Part shown: positions 15,629 to 23,551 of the stretch, in pieces
Layout: every line of letters begins with the position of its first letter
How positions within the stretch are numbered: the first letter of the stretch is position 1
Assembly (NCBI GenBank): GCA_030154025.1
Contig: JASKKT010000025.1
Span: forward strand, 1-32,603
Direction: 5' to 3'
DNA length: 32,603 nucleotides
Source: Methanolobus sp.
Lineage (GTDB): Archaea; Halobacteriota; Methanosarcinia; Methanosarcinales; Methanosarcinaceae
Made by a program: the position numbers and the translations under genes
The notes under the pieces: generated by a model
What the model was told of the DNA's origin: nothing
What the model saw: only the letters and a program-made list of their open reading frames with translations
The model's database searches: none

Positions 15629-15656
15629 CTGCCTTCTTTTCCCGGCAGTTTTTTTT
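15629..15656 (+). terminator. Intrinsic-type terminator after argJC
   Basis: CTGCC (15629-15633) pairs with GGCAG (15644-15648), directly followed by eight T residues (15649-15656). This is the most classical hairpin-plus-T-run in the window. T-runs alone terminate archaeal RNA polymerase, so the T8 is the key element. Confidence 0.6.
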
Positions 15657-15816
15657 CTGAACTATCAGATCATCTCTTAATATGGTATAGTATCTAAACA
15701 GTGCTGGCTTTGTATTACAATGTAAGTACTGTCTCTGTATATCGGGTCCTTGCTTTTGCTGCACCTTTGCTGTCACAGGAACTCCTGTTAGGCCAGAACA
15801 GTCCCCCATCCAATCC

Positions 15817-15825
15817 TTATATATG
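15817..15825 (+). promoter_or_regulatory. TATA box for the sugar kinase operon
   Basis: TTATATATG (15817-15825) lies about 42 nt before the chosen ATG at 15863 and would start a leader of about 17 nt containing the SD GGTGA (15853-15857). The remainder of 15657-15816 shows no gene or repeat. Confidence 0.5.
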
Positions 15826-15862
15826 AATTCCTTACATAACTTCTATTAATTGGGTGAGATGC

Positions 15863-17353
15863 ATGGAGATACAGGACTGGGAAAAGCATTACGAAACTGC
15901 CTATTCAGATATAACTCGTTCTTTAAAGGACGTCCGCGGGGTTTTTGTGGCCTATAACAGTAATATAGATGCCATCAAGCATGTCAAAGAAGAAGAAGTG
16001 AGAAAGCTCGTTGACCTTCTGGGGTGCAGTGCTATCCAGGAACAGGTCGTGCAGTACCCACGGGAGATAAAGGAGCCTGTGGACCTTATGGCCAGGCTGG
16101 TCATTTCCATGCGTGATGGGAAGGCGGCTGAAGTGCCGACCTACACAACGGATATCCATGAGTGGCTTCAGGGTAACCTCGGGTTCGACCGGGCCCGCAT
16201 GGGCGGGCAGGCGGGCATCATGTCCAACCTGCTGGCAAACCTGGGTATTCAAAATGTCATCACCTATGTACCCTGGCTGTCGAAGGAGCAGGCCGAGTAC
16301 TTCGTGGACTCCCCCAACCTGCGCCATCCGGCGATGGAGAACGGTCAGCTTGTGCTGAGGCACCCAAAGGAAGTCTATAACCCGGATACGAAGCCAAAGG
16401 TGAACTGGATACTGGAATTCTCCAAGGGAACCAGGGTTTGCTGCTCTGGGGAGTGTTTCGCGGTTCCCAGGGATAACCGCCTCATAATATCCTCCCGGCC
16501 CGAATGGCTGCACATCGATATGAGTAAAGAGCTCTATGAGAGCCTTCCTCAGATCAGGCAGAAGATAGACGGAGCGCTGCTTGCCGGATATCAGATGATA
16601 AGGGAGGAGTACGAGGACGGAACTACCTACCATGATTATGTGGAGAAGTCCGTCAGTGTCATCTGCCGGCTGAAGGAATGCAATCCCAGGATGCAGATCC
16701 ATGTTGAGTTCACATCCATACAGAACAAGGTTATCCGCAAGGCTATCCTGACAGAGATAGTCAGGGAGCATGCCACTTCCCTTGGTCTTGATACCGTTGA
16801 GGTCGCCAATGCGCTCAACGTGCTAGGCTACGAGGAACTGGCGTTCGCGGTCATGAGCAAGGACGAAAGAAGCGTGATAGCCTTATACGAAGGAGCTGTC
16901 CGGCTGCTCAAGGACCTGCAGCTGCAGGTGGTCAATATCCATTCACTTGGCCACTATATCAGCCTTGTTTCCAGTGACCATCCGGTGGGCGTGGATGGGC
17001 ACCGCGATGCGCTGCTGTTTGCTTCGGTGCTGGCTGCTACCCAGGCTTCTGTTGGGCATATCAACAGTATCGATGACACAAAGGAAGGCCTGAAGGTACC
17101 CTTATATGAAAAAGGTCATGAGGATCTTGCCAGCCTAGCGGAGTATCTTGTGCGCAAGGGAGTATGCTCCCTGGAAGAGTTCGAGGACGGATGCGTCAAT
17201 GCTATGGGGCATAACTTGGTTATAGTGCCCACAAAGGTCGTGGACAAGCCCGCAGGCACCGTGGGAATAGGGGACGCAATCTCCGCTGGTGCCTTTGTGG
17301 CCTTGCTCACCAAGATAAAAGACAAAGGCGAAAAATGTGCGGAGCAGGCATGA
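15863..17353 (+). CDS. pfkC: ADP-dependent phosphofructokinase/glucokinase family kinase
   Basis: This 496-residue protein belongs to the ADP-dependent sugar kinase family, which phosphorylates fructose-6-phosphate or glucose with ADP as donor in the modified archaeal glycolysis. Visible are the N-terminal YNSNIDAIKHV, the sugar-binding ARMGGQAGIMSN (about 112-123), HVE (280-282) for the Mg/phosphate network, and the catalytic GIGD (468-471, base D471) in GTVGIGDAISAG. The usual NxxE motif reads DTVE here (310-313), that is N changed to D with E kept. ATG 15863 is chosen because GGTGA is 5 nt upstream; GTG 15854 lies inside the SD. It overlaps the next gene by 4 nt. Fructose-6-phosphate versus glucose preference is not decided from sequence. 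Confidence 0.88.
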   Translation: MEIQDWEKHYETAYSDITRSLKDVRGVFVAYNSNIDAIKHVKEEEVRKLVDLLGCSAIQEQVVQYPREIKEPVDLMARLVISMRDGKAAEVPTYTTDIHEWLQGNLGFDRARMGGQAGIMSNLLANLGIQNVITYVPWLSKEQAEYFVDSPNLRHPAMENGQLVLRHPKEVYNPDTKPKVNWILEFSKGTRVCCSGECFAVPRDNRLIISSRPEWLHIDMSKELYESLPQIRQKIDGALLAGYQMIREEYEDGTTYHDYVEKSVSVICRLKECNPRMQIHVEFTSIQNKVIRKAILTEIVREHATSLGLDTVEVANALNVLGYEELAFAVMSKDERSVIALYEGAVRLLKDLQLQVVNIHSLGHYISLVSSDHPVGVDGHRDALLFASVLAATQASVGHINSIDDTKEGLKVPLYEKGHEDLASLAEYLVRKGVCSLEEFEDGCVNAMGHNLVIVPTKVVDKPAGTVGIGDAISAGAFVALLTKIKDKGEKCAEQA

Positions 17354-18702
17354 ACATCCTCTGTGCATACAATGCGAACATAGATGCCATCTATAAAGTG
17401 GAGGGTCCGCAGATAAGCCTCTTTGCCAGTAACTACGAGGAAGAGATAGCCGCAGGACTGAAGTGCCTACCTGGCTCCATATCCTCCATACCTGACTTCT
17501 TTTCAGGACTCTTCTCCTGCATGCAGCATGGCACAGGAGCCGAATGGATGATTCTGGACAAGGGAGTCTACCAGTGGATCAGGTCGAACTTCCTCGACGG
17601 CTCTTTCCTGCGCATGGGTGGTAATATGGGCATTATGGCGAATGTACTCTCAGAACTGGGAGCATCCAGAGTCATACCTAACGTCCCCAATCCTTCCCCG
17701 CTACAGATGTCTTTTTTCTCGGACAGGGCGATCTTCATCCCTTATGAGGGAAATCTGAAAAAGAGCTCGCATTTATCTGAAGATGATCCATCGGCTTCTG
17801 CTTCCGAACTGATACATTTCGTATTCAATTTCAGGAAGGGAGATAGCTTTATCCTTGAAGGGGAGGAGACAAAGGTGCCCAGGGAGAACAGGTTCATTGC
17901 AACCTACGACCCTCTCAACTTTGAACTGTACGCGGATGAGCACTTCAGCCGTTACGCTCTGGACAATGTCAGGTCCATGGACGGGGCTTTGATAGCGGGT
18001 TACCACCTGCTCCGCGAGACATATCCGGACGGCAGCGGGTATGCGGATAAGCTTCGCAGGTCCCTGGAACAGTTAAGCTCATGGAAGGCCGGCAACAGCA
18101 AACTGCAGATCCATGCGGAGCTGGGTCATTTTGCTTCTGTGAACATAGCTTCGGACGTTTTTTCAGGCCTTGCTCCCATTGCTGACAGTATCGGCCTGAA
18201 CGAGGACGAGCTGGCCACACTTGCAGATATATATAAGATTGGCAGTTCCGGAGTACTTGAGATGGATGCAATGTCTGTCATCAGGACCGCTGCATCCCTA
18301 TGTGACTTATTCGGTATCAGAAGGATATTGGTGCATACAAGGGAATTCGTTGTCTCGGTATCCAGGACGCCGGTCCCTTCATCACTGAAAACCTTCGAGG
18401 CTCTGCAATTCGGTATCAGGTGCGCTGCAGCATTTGCATGTACAGGGAAGCTCGCAGACCGGAATACGCTGGTGGCAGTCTCCTCCGAGATAGAGGAGAG
18501 TGATTATGGCAGGATGCAGATAGCGGGACTGGAAAAAGAGATCCCTGTGGTGTACAGGGAGAACGGTGTTATTGCAGAGTATCGTAACTACTCGGTATGT
18601 GCCGTCCCCACCAGGTTATGTAGCCAGCCGGTATCCACGGTGGGACTGGGTGACACCGTATCCTCCGCTATATTCTTAAGGGAACTTGAACTTGGGTCCT
18701 GA
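17350..18702 (+). CDS. Second, divergent ADP-dependent sugar kinase homologue
   Basis: This 450-residue paralogue of the preceding kinase has a matching layout: CAYNANIDAIYKV (5-17), RMGGNMGIMANVL (88-100), HAE (255-257), a canonical NEDE (284-287) for NxxE, and GLGD (432-435) with the catalytic base D435 in STVGLGDTVSSA. All recognised catalytic elements are present, so it is probably active. It is strongly diverged and shorter than its neighbour, so its sugar or nucleoside substrate may differ. The ATG overlaps the upstream stop (ATGA at 17350-17353) with GGAG at 17341-17344, which implies translational coupling. It ends 1 nt before the best start of the glycosylase gene. Confidence 0.82.
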   Translation: MNILCAYNANIDAIYKVEGPQISLFASNYEEEIAAGLKCLPGSISSIPDFFSGLFSCMQHGTGAEWMILDKGVYQWIRSNFLDGSFLRMGGNMGIMANVLSELGASRVIPNVPNPSPLQMSFFSDRAIFIPYEGNLKKSSHLSEDDPSASASELIHFVFNFRKGDSFILEGEETKVPRENRFIATYDPLNFELYADEHFSRYALDNVRSMDGALIAGYHLLRETYPDGSGYADKLRRSLEQLSSWKAGNSKLQIHAELGHFASVNIASDVFSGLAPIADSIGLNEDELATLADIYKIGSSGVLEMDAMSVIRTAASLCDLFGIRRILVHTREFVVSVSRTPVPSSLKTFEALQFGIRCAAAFACTGKLADRNTLVAVSSEIEESDYGRMQIAGLEKEIPVVYRENGVIAEYRNYSVCAVPTRLCSQPVSTVGLGDTVSSAIFLRELELGS

Positions 18703-18703
18703 T

Positions 18704-19543
18704 ATGTACGAGCTCTTCTGCGAGGATTTCAATCTTGATTACACCCTGGACTGCGGTCAGGTGTTCAGGTGGGACAAGCTGGGTGACTGGTGGGTGGGTG
18801 TTGTGAAAGGCAGCGTCGTGCGTCTGCAGCAGGACGAGATGACCAGTAAAGTGCTTGTCGACTCCCCCTTGCCAAAAGAGTTCCTTGAACACTACTTCAG
18901 GTTCGATGACGACCTGGATGATATCCTGCGCCGGGTCAACAGGGATATTTTCATGGACGAAGCTATAAGGAAGTACAGGGGGCTGCGGCTCATAAGGCAG
19001 GATCCATGGGAGTGCCTGATATCCTACATGCTCGCCACGGCCTGGAGCATCCCCAACATCAAGAGAGGCATATCCCTGTTGTCGGCCCGCTACGGGAAGA
19101 AGATCGAGGATAGCTATTACAGCTTCCCGGAGCCGGAAATCCTTGCCGGCCTGTGTGATGGCGAGCTGAAGGACTGCAAGCTGGGATTCAGGTCCAGTCG
19201 CATTTCTAAGGCCGCAAGGCATGTCGTGGGTGGTAATCTTGTACTGGAAGAGCTCTTCAGGGCCGACTACCGGGAAGCAAGACAGAGGCTGATGTTCCTG
19301 GAGGGCATAGGTGAGAAGGTTGCAGACTGCATCCTGCTCTTTGCATTCGGGAAAATGGAGGCCTTCCCGGTGGATACCCACGTGGAAAAGGTCGTAAGGT
19401 ATTATTACGGTGACCATGAGTTCTTCGATGGCAGCGTCACAAAAAGCAAAATCGGTGACTGGGGGCGTATGTACTTCGGGGAATACTGCGGCTATGCTCA
19501 GCAGTATTTCTTCTACCAGAAGAGGCTTGAAGGCCTGATATGA
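18704..19543 (+). CDS. 8-oxoguanine DNA glycosylase, OGG1 type
   Basis: This is a 279-residue base-excision repair enzyme that removes 8-oxoguanine and nicks the abasic site. The N-terminal OGG domain has LDCGQVFRW (15-23), and the HhH-GPD domain has LEGIGEKVADCILLFAFG with the catalytic lysine K205 and PVDTHVEKV with the aspartate D224, closely matching the corresponding stretch of human OGG1 (K249, D268). ATG 18704 follows the kinase stop by one base; an upstream in-frame TTG at 18686 would add 6 residues and overlap the kinase. It is the third gene of a tight cluster with the two sugar kinases, an association with no obvious metabolic logic. It converges on the CCA-adding enzyme gene. Confidence 0.92.
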   Translation: MYELFCEDFNLDYTLDCGQVFRWDKLGDWWVGVVKGSVVRLQQDEMTSKVLVDSPLPKEFLEHYFRFDDDLDDILRRVNRDIFMDEAIRKYRGLRLIRQDPWECLISYMLATAWSIPNIKRGISLLSARYGKKIEDSYYSFPEPEILAGLCDGELKDCKLGFRSSRISKAARHVVGGNLVLEELFRADYREARQRLMFLEGIGEKVADCILLFAFGKMEAFPVDTHVEKVVRYYYGDHEFFDGSVTKSKIGDWGRMYFGEYCGYAQQYFFYQKRLEGLI

Positions 19544-19601
19544 TAGTCGGCCAAGAGGAAACAAACAGGAAGGAGATGCGCGAAATAAGAAACGGTCGTG
19601 T

Positions 19602-20972
19602 TCAGTTGCCTCTCCATTTATTCAGGGACCGCCTGAAATCCTCCTCTTCTATAAGGCAGATTTCCTCATTCTCCAGTATCCTGTACCCCTGCCTTACGGA
19701 CTCGGTGAGCTGCTTTCCCATGGAGCAGCCAGCCAGCTTTTCCTGGAGGAGGTCTTTTGCCGCCGTGAACTTCCTTTTTATGTCTGCAACATAGTATCCG
19801 TCCTCTATGTAAAAGGCAAAAGTGCCTGCAGAGCCTTTGTACTTTGATATGAAATTCTGTGCATGCTTACGTTCCCATACAGGAGGGCCCCTGTGCTTTT
19901 TCACATCAGGCAGCTTCGCACAAAGCAGTTCCAGCACGATGGCGGCTTGCTTTCCTGCCCACCCGTTACTGTTTAATATAGTGAAGCCGTGCTGTTCAAG
20001 CAATGCTCTGACACTTGATTCCATCTTATCCAGCTGCGGGTAGAGTACATCGTCAACAATGTCCGGCTTGTCGAACACTATTGTCACAAAGGAGCTTTCC
20101 CTCTCTCTTATCATGCCGATCACCTGTTGGTCTGTAAGCGGCGTCTCCGGTTCGGGGAAGAAGAAGCTAAGGGAAGGTTCCTTCAGATATGAACAGCATG
20201 CGTCGATGAACCTGCAAAACCTGTCCAGGGAAAGAGCAGCGGCTACATTCCGCTTAGGGTCGGTGGGGTCAATAACAACAAGAGACTCACTGTGTGTCAC
20301 TGTCCCATGCCCCTGAAGATCGATGGTTACTCCAGGTTTCCAGTCACATGCACCGGATATGGCCGCTTGGAAAGAGCCATAGTGAATGATCAGCAGTTCT
20401 GTAAGATAGCCGGAAAAACCCTGCGTCCGTAGCTCAGAACCATATACTCCGGTCCCTTTCATGAATTGCTTGAGCTTGAGAACCTCATCTTCCATCCCTT
20501 TGATATGTATTTTGACAAACTCGCTGTGAAAAGGCGTCCTGTCAACAGCAGATTTCATATCGGAGGCGCAGTCGACTGCAAAACAGGGTACCATGTCAAC
20601 ATCGAACCCTCTGTAGTACATATTAAGATAAGGATGTTCAGCATAGCGTTCTTCATACCTGTCCGCATCCTTTGCGATCTCCCTTGCAATCAGGAGACCG
20701 TACTTTTCCAGTTCATCTCTGGTCGTCTGTACAGGGAAGGGGATAAATATGTCAAGGTCGTGCGTCCCGGATGTCCATGTATCCCTCGCAGCGGAACCTA
20801 CCAGTTTTGCACGTATGCCACTGACACCAAGTCCGGCAGCAGTGGAATCCACTTTACTGAGCAGGTCCTGTACTACCGCCAGAAGCCCTTCTTTTTCTTC
20901 CGGGGATGGTTTCACCCTGCGGAGAACTTCACTTTCCACATTGATTCTTCTATCCATCACTGAGGTAGTCAT
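19602..20972 (-). CDS. cca: CCA-adding enzyme (archaeal class I tRNA nucleotidyltransferase)
   Basis: This 456-residue protein adds or repairs the 3' CCA of tRNAs without a nucleic-acid template. The nucleotidyltransferase head has LVGSAARDTWTSGTHDLDIFI (about 57-77) with metal-binding D72 and D74, and the third carboxylate in GFDVDMVPCF (about D126). TQGFSGYLTELLI is the conserved block of the central domain, and the tail domain ends near 440. The length is typical of archaeal class I enzymes. The start MTTSVMDRR is preceded by AAAAGG on the minus strand; M6 is an alternative. The gene is single and convergent with the glycosylase. Confidence 0.95.
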   Translation of the reverse strand: MTTSVMDRRINVESEVLRRVKPSPEEKEGLLAVVQDLLSKVDSTAAGLGVSGIRAKLVGSAARDTWTSGTHDLDIFIPFPVQTTRDELEKYGLLIAREIAKDADRYEERYAEHPYLNMYYRGFDVDMVPCFAVDCASDMKSAVDRTPFHSEFVKIHIKGMEDEVLKLKQFMKGTGVYGSELRTQGFSGYLTELLIIHYGSFQAAISGACDWKPGVTIDLQGHGTVTHSESLVVIDPTDPKRNVAAALSLDRFCRFIDACCSYLKEPSLSFFFPEPETPLTDQQVIGMIRERESSFVTIVFDKPDIVDDVLYPQLDKMESSVRALLEQHGFTILNSNGWAGKQAAIVLELLCAKLPDVKKHRGPPVWERKHAQNFISKYKGSAGTFAFYIEDGYYVADIKRKFTAAKDLLQEKLAGCSMGKQLTESVRQGYRILENEEICLIEEEDFRRSLNKWRGN

Positions 20973-21066
20973 CCTTTTCTGATATCAAGTTTTGCATAAT
21001 GCTGCACTTCAGCACCAATAGCTCTCATTCCTGTATCACGTGTGCTCTGGCTTTCACACGTTAATT

Positions 21067-21118
21067 TGTTGTTATTGAAATAACAACAGAAAACCGCATT
21101 TTGATAAAGTATTTATAG
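21067..21118 (+). promoter_or_regulatory. Operator-like palindrome plus TATA box of the exporter operon
   Basis: Arms TGTTGTTATT (21067-21076) and AATAACAACA (21079-21088) form a perfect 22-bp palindrome with a GA centre. TATTTATAG (21110-21118) is the TATA box, about 22 bp downstream of the palindrome edge, so a bound protein would sit over or next to the factor B site. The predicted transcript begins near 21140. The TrmB-family regulator at the end of this gene group is a natural candidate binder. The remaining bases of 20973-21184 hold no gene. Confidence 0.6.
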
Positions 21119-21184
21119 AATCAATCCTATCTATCCCAAAATTATAGATGTTCAAACCCAACTAAAAATCGAGGAGGCTTATAT

Positions 21185-23551
21185 ATCAAAAATCTATTTG
21201 AGAAGCTTGGTCAGTTCATTGAAGATAACACCATCCCTATAATCCTCATCGCTTTTCTGTGCATCATAATATCATTCCAGGGTGCCCAGTTCATAGAAAT
21301 GAAGTCGGGTACGGATACCTTTGTAGAGAAGACTTCGACTCTATATCAGGACTTTGACCATCTCTACCTCAACCTTTTCAGCACCGGCTCCATCGTAATA
21401 CTGGTGGAGGGGGATGATGTAGCGGACCCTGCCGCCTTGCAGGCAATGGACCGGATACACCAGATCACCCAAAATATCCCGGGCGTGCTGGAGGTCACAT
21501 CCCCTTCCCAGGTAATAAAGGAAACCAATTACCGTAATACAGGCACCCGTACGCTCCCGGATGACGCTGATACGCTCGATTCCATCATTGCCTCCGATAT
21601 GCCCTCATACATAATGCCTGACAGGACGCATGCTGTCATCTCTGTTGTTTTCAGTGGTACAACCTCTGAAAGCATGCAGGAGGAAATCCTCCGGGAGACA
21701 CAGGCTGCCATCGGTTTTGCCGAGTTCCCTCCCGGCTACAAGGTAATAGTTACGGGTGACGTGGCTTTCGGCACTGCAATAAATGACGAGATGAACTCCA
21801 GTATGGGCACCCTGCTGGTAATTTCAGTGCTGTTGATGGTTGTGGTGTTGTATCTGGTCTTCAGGCACGTCCGCTGGAGACTCCTGCCCCTTCCGGTAGT
21901 CCTGCTCGGAATTATTTTTACATTCGGTGCAATGGGATACCTGGATATACCGATGACCATGGTATCTATGGCAGCCTTCCCTGTGCTCATAGGCCTTGGT
22001 ATTGATTATGCTATCCAGTTCCATAACCGTATCGAAGAGGAATTCGAGCGTAATCACTCTGCAGCCACTGCAGTGATAGAGACAATTAAGCATACAGGTC
22101 CTGCAGTACTGATAGCGCTCATTATTACCGCGCTTGGTTTCTCCTCGCTGTTCACATCCTCAGTTCCCATGGTGCAGGACTTTGGGAAACTGCTACTGAT
22201 CGGCATAATAATGTGCTTCCTTTCCTCTCTCTTTGTGGGTGTCACGGTTCTCTATGGCTTCCATGAATTTTCTCAGCATCCTGTTCTCAGTAAGCTTCCT
22301 TTCAGAAAGAAAAGATCGGATGTGAATAAAAAAGCAAAGCACGAGGACACAGTCCATAAACCCGATCTTACAGAGCGACTTCTGGAAAAGGCAGCCGTGC
22401 TTTCTATGCGCCATCCCTTGATTGTGATAGGGGTTGCAGGTTTCCTTTGCCTGGGAGGCCTCTATTTTGATGCGCAGGTCCCTATACAGACCGATGTACA
22501 GACATTTGTTCCGCAGGATATGCCTGCTCTTATTGATCTGGTTCACATGGGTGAGATTCTTGGAGGGAGCGAGGAACTCAATGTTATCATAAAAACAGAT
22601 AATAATGCTGATCCACAGCTACTGGAGTGGATAGATCGCTTCTCTTCCCACGAGGTTGAGAACAGGGGTCACATCTACAGTTCTTCCAGTATCGTTGATG
22701 TTGTCAAGTCCATGAACGGCGGTGCAATACCCGATGATTCCCGGGAGGTCAGGGCATTGTATGCACAGGTCCCGGAAGTCCAGAGAGAGAGGCTGCTCCA
22801 TGGCAACAACATGCTGATCCTTAACCTGGGAATTGGCAATGCCATGAGAGAGCTCGGGCTGGAAGGTATCGAGGATCTTACACATGTGGTACAGGAAGAC
22901 ATAGGATGGATGCCGCCACCGCCAGGTACCAGTGTGACAATAACAGGTGGTTCTGTTGTGTTCTTCACGGTCATCTCGGCACTCACATCCGGGCGTATGC
23001 TCATGACCCTGCTTGGACTCGTACTGGTCTTTGCTGGCTTGCTTGTGATCTACCGTGATTATCTGAAGGCCCTTACGCCTGTGGTCACAATGTTCATGGT
23101 GATCGGATGGTCAGGCGGCCTGATGTATTACCTGGGCGTGGAGTACACTCCCATGACAGCCACGCTGGGAGCTCTCATACTTGGTGTCGGTTCGGAGTAT
23201 GCAGTGCTTATGATGGAAAGATACTTCGAGGAAAGGGACAAGGGTGCGGCTCCGGAAGAGGCAATGAGAGAAGCCAGCGTCAAGATCGGAAAGGCGATCG
23301 TGACCTCAGGTCTTACGACAGTCTTCGGTTTCTCAGCCCTGATAGCCTCACCTTTCAGCATGACAAGCAATTTCGGTTTCATAACTGTCATGGATGTCAT
23401 TCTGGCATTGCTCGCCTCGTTCATTGTGTTCCCGGCAGTTATCGTTTTGCTCGATAAGCACCGTGAAGGCCGCAGGCTTCGGAATAATGAGCGTGCACTG
23501 CAAGTTGCAGGTTCTGATATAAAAGCAGCCCATAAGGAGGCAGCGTTGTGA
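21185..23551 (+). CDS. RND/MMPL-family exporter (COG1033, HAE3-like), apparent ATC start
   Basis: This 788-residue transporter has two repeats, each one helix, one extracytoplasmic domain and a helix bundle: a helix at about 18-36, a loop domain at 40-205, helices at 208-358, then a helix at 413-428, a loop at 430-600 and helices at 608-758. The conserved fourth-helix-type motifs are GLGIDYAIQFH (270-280) and GVGSEYAVLMMER (667-679). The first in-frame ATG (21299) lies after the first helix. The frame is open from 21119 but has no ATG, GTG or TTG before 21299. GGAGG (21173-21177) is followed 7 nt later by ATC (21185), giving (M)KNLFEKLGQFIEDN, a normal cytoplasmic N terminus. The next gene overlaps by 4 nt. 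Relatives move lipids or hydrophobic compounds; the substrate is unknown. Confidence 0.85.
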   Translation: MKNLFEKLGQFIEDNTIPIILIAFLCIIISFQGAQFIEMKSGTDTFVEKTSTLYQDFDHLYLNLFSTGSIVILVEGDDVADPAALQAMDRIHQITQNIPGVLEVTSPSQVIKETNYRNTGTRTLPDDADTLDSIIASDMPSYIMPDRTHAVISVVFSGTTSESMQEEILRETQAAIGFAEFPPGYKVIVTGDVAFGTAINDEMNSSMGTLLVISVLLMVVVLYLVFRHVRWRLLPLPVVLLGIIFTFGAMGYLDIPMTMVSMAAFPVLIGLGIDYAIQFHNRIEEEFERNHSAATAVIETIKHTGPAVLIALIITALGFSSLFTSSVPMVQDFGKLLLIGIIMCFLSSLFVGVTVLYGFHEFSQHPVLSKLPFRKKRSDVNKKAKHEDTVHKPDLTERLLEKAAVLSMRHPLIVIGVAGFLCLGGLYFDAQVPIQTDVQTFVPQDMPALIDLVHMGEILGGSEELNVIIKTDNNADPQLLEWIDRFSSHEVENRGHIYSSSSIVDVVKSMNGGAIPDDSREVRALYAQVPEVQRERLLHGNNMLILNLGIGNAMRELGLEGIEDLTHVVQEDIGWMPPPPGTSVTITGGSVVFFTVISALTSGRMLMTLLGLVLVFAGLLVIYRDYLKALTPVVTMFMVIGWSGGLMYYLGVEYTPMTATLGALILGVGSEYAVLMMERYFEERDKGAAPEEAMREASVKIGKAIVTSGLTTVFGFSALIASPFSMTSNFGFITVMDVILALLASFIVFPAVIVLLDKHREGRRLRNNERALQVAGSDIKAAHKEAAL

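Noticed and set aside
18668-19564. 298-codon minus-strand frame covering the glycosylase gene
   Set aside because: The plus strand encodes an unmistakable OGG1-type enzyme; the minus product shows no motif.
21299-21301. ATG at 21299 as the exporter start
   Set aside because: It would remove the first membrane helix that is encoded in frame upstream, and the nearest purine-rich stretch is 14 nt away; the SD at 21173 fits codon 21185 better.
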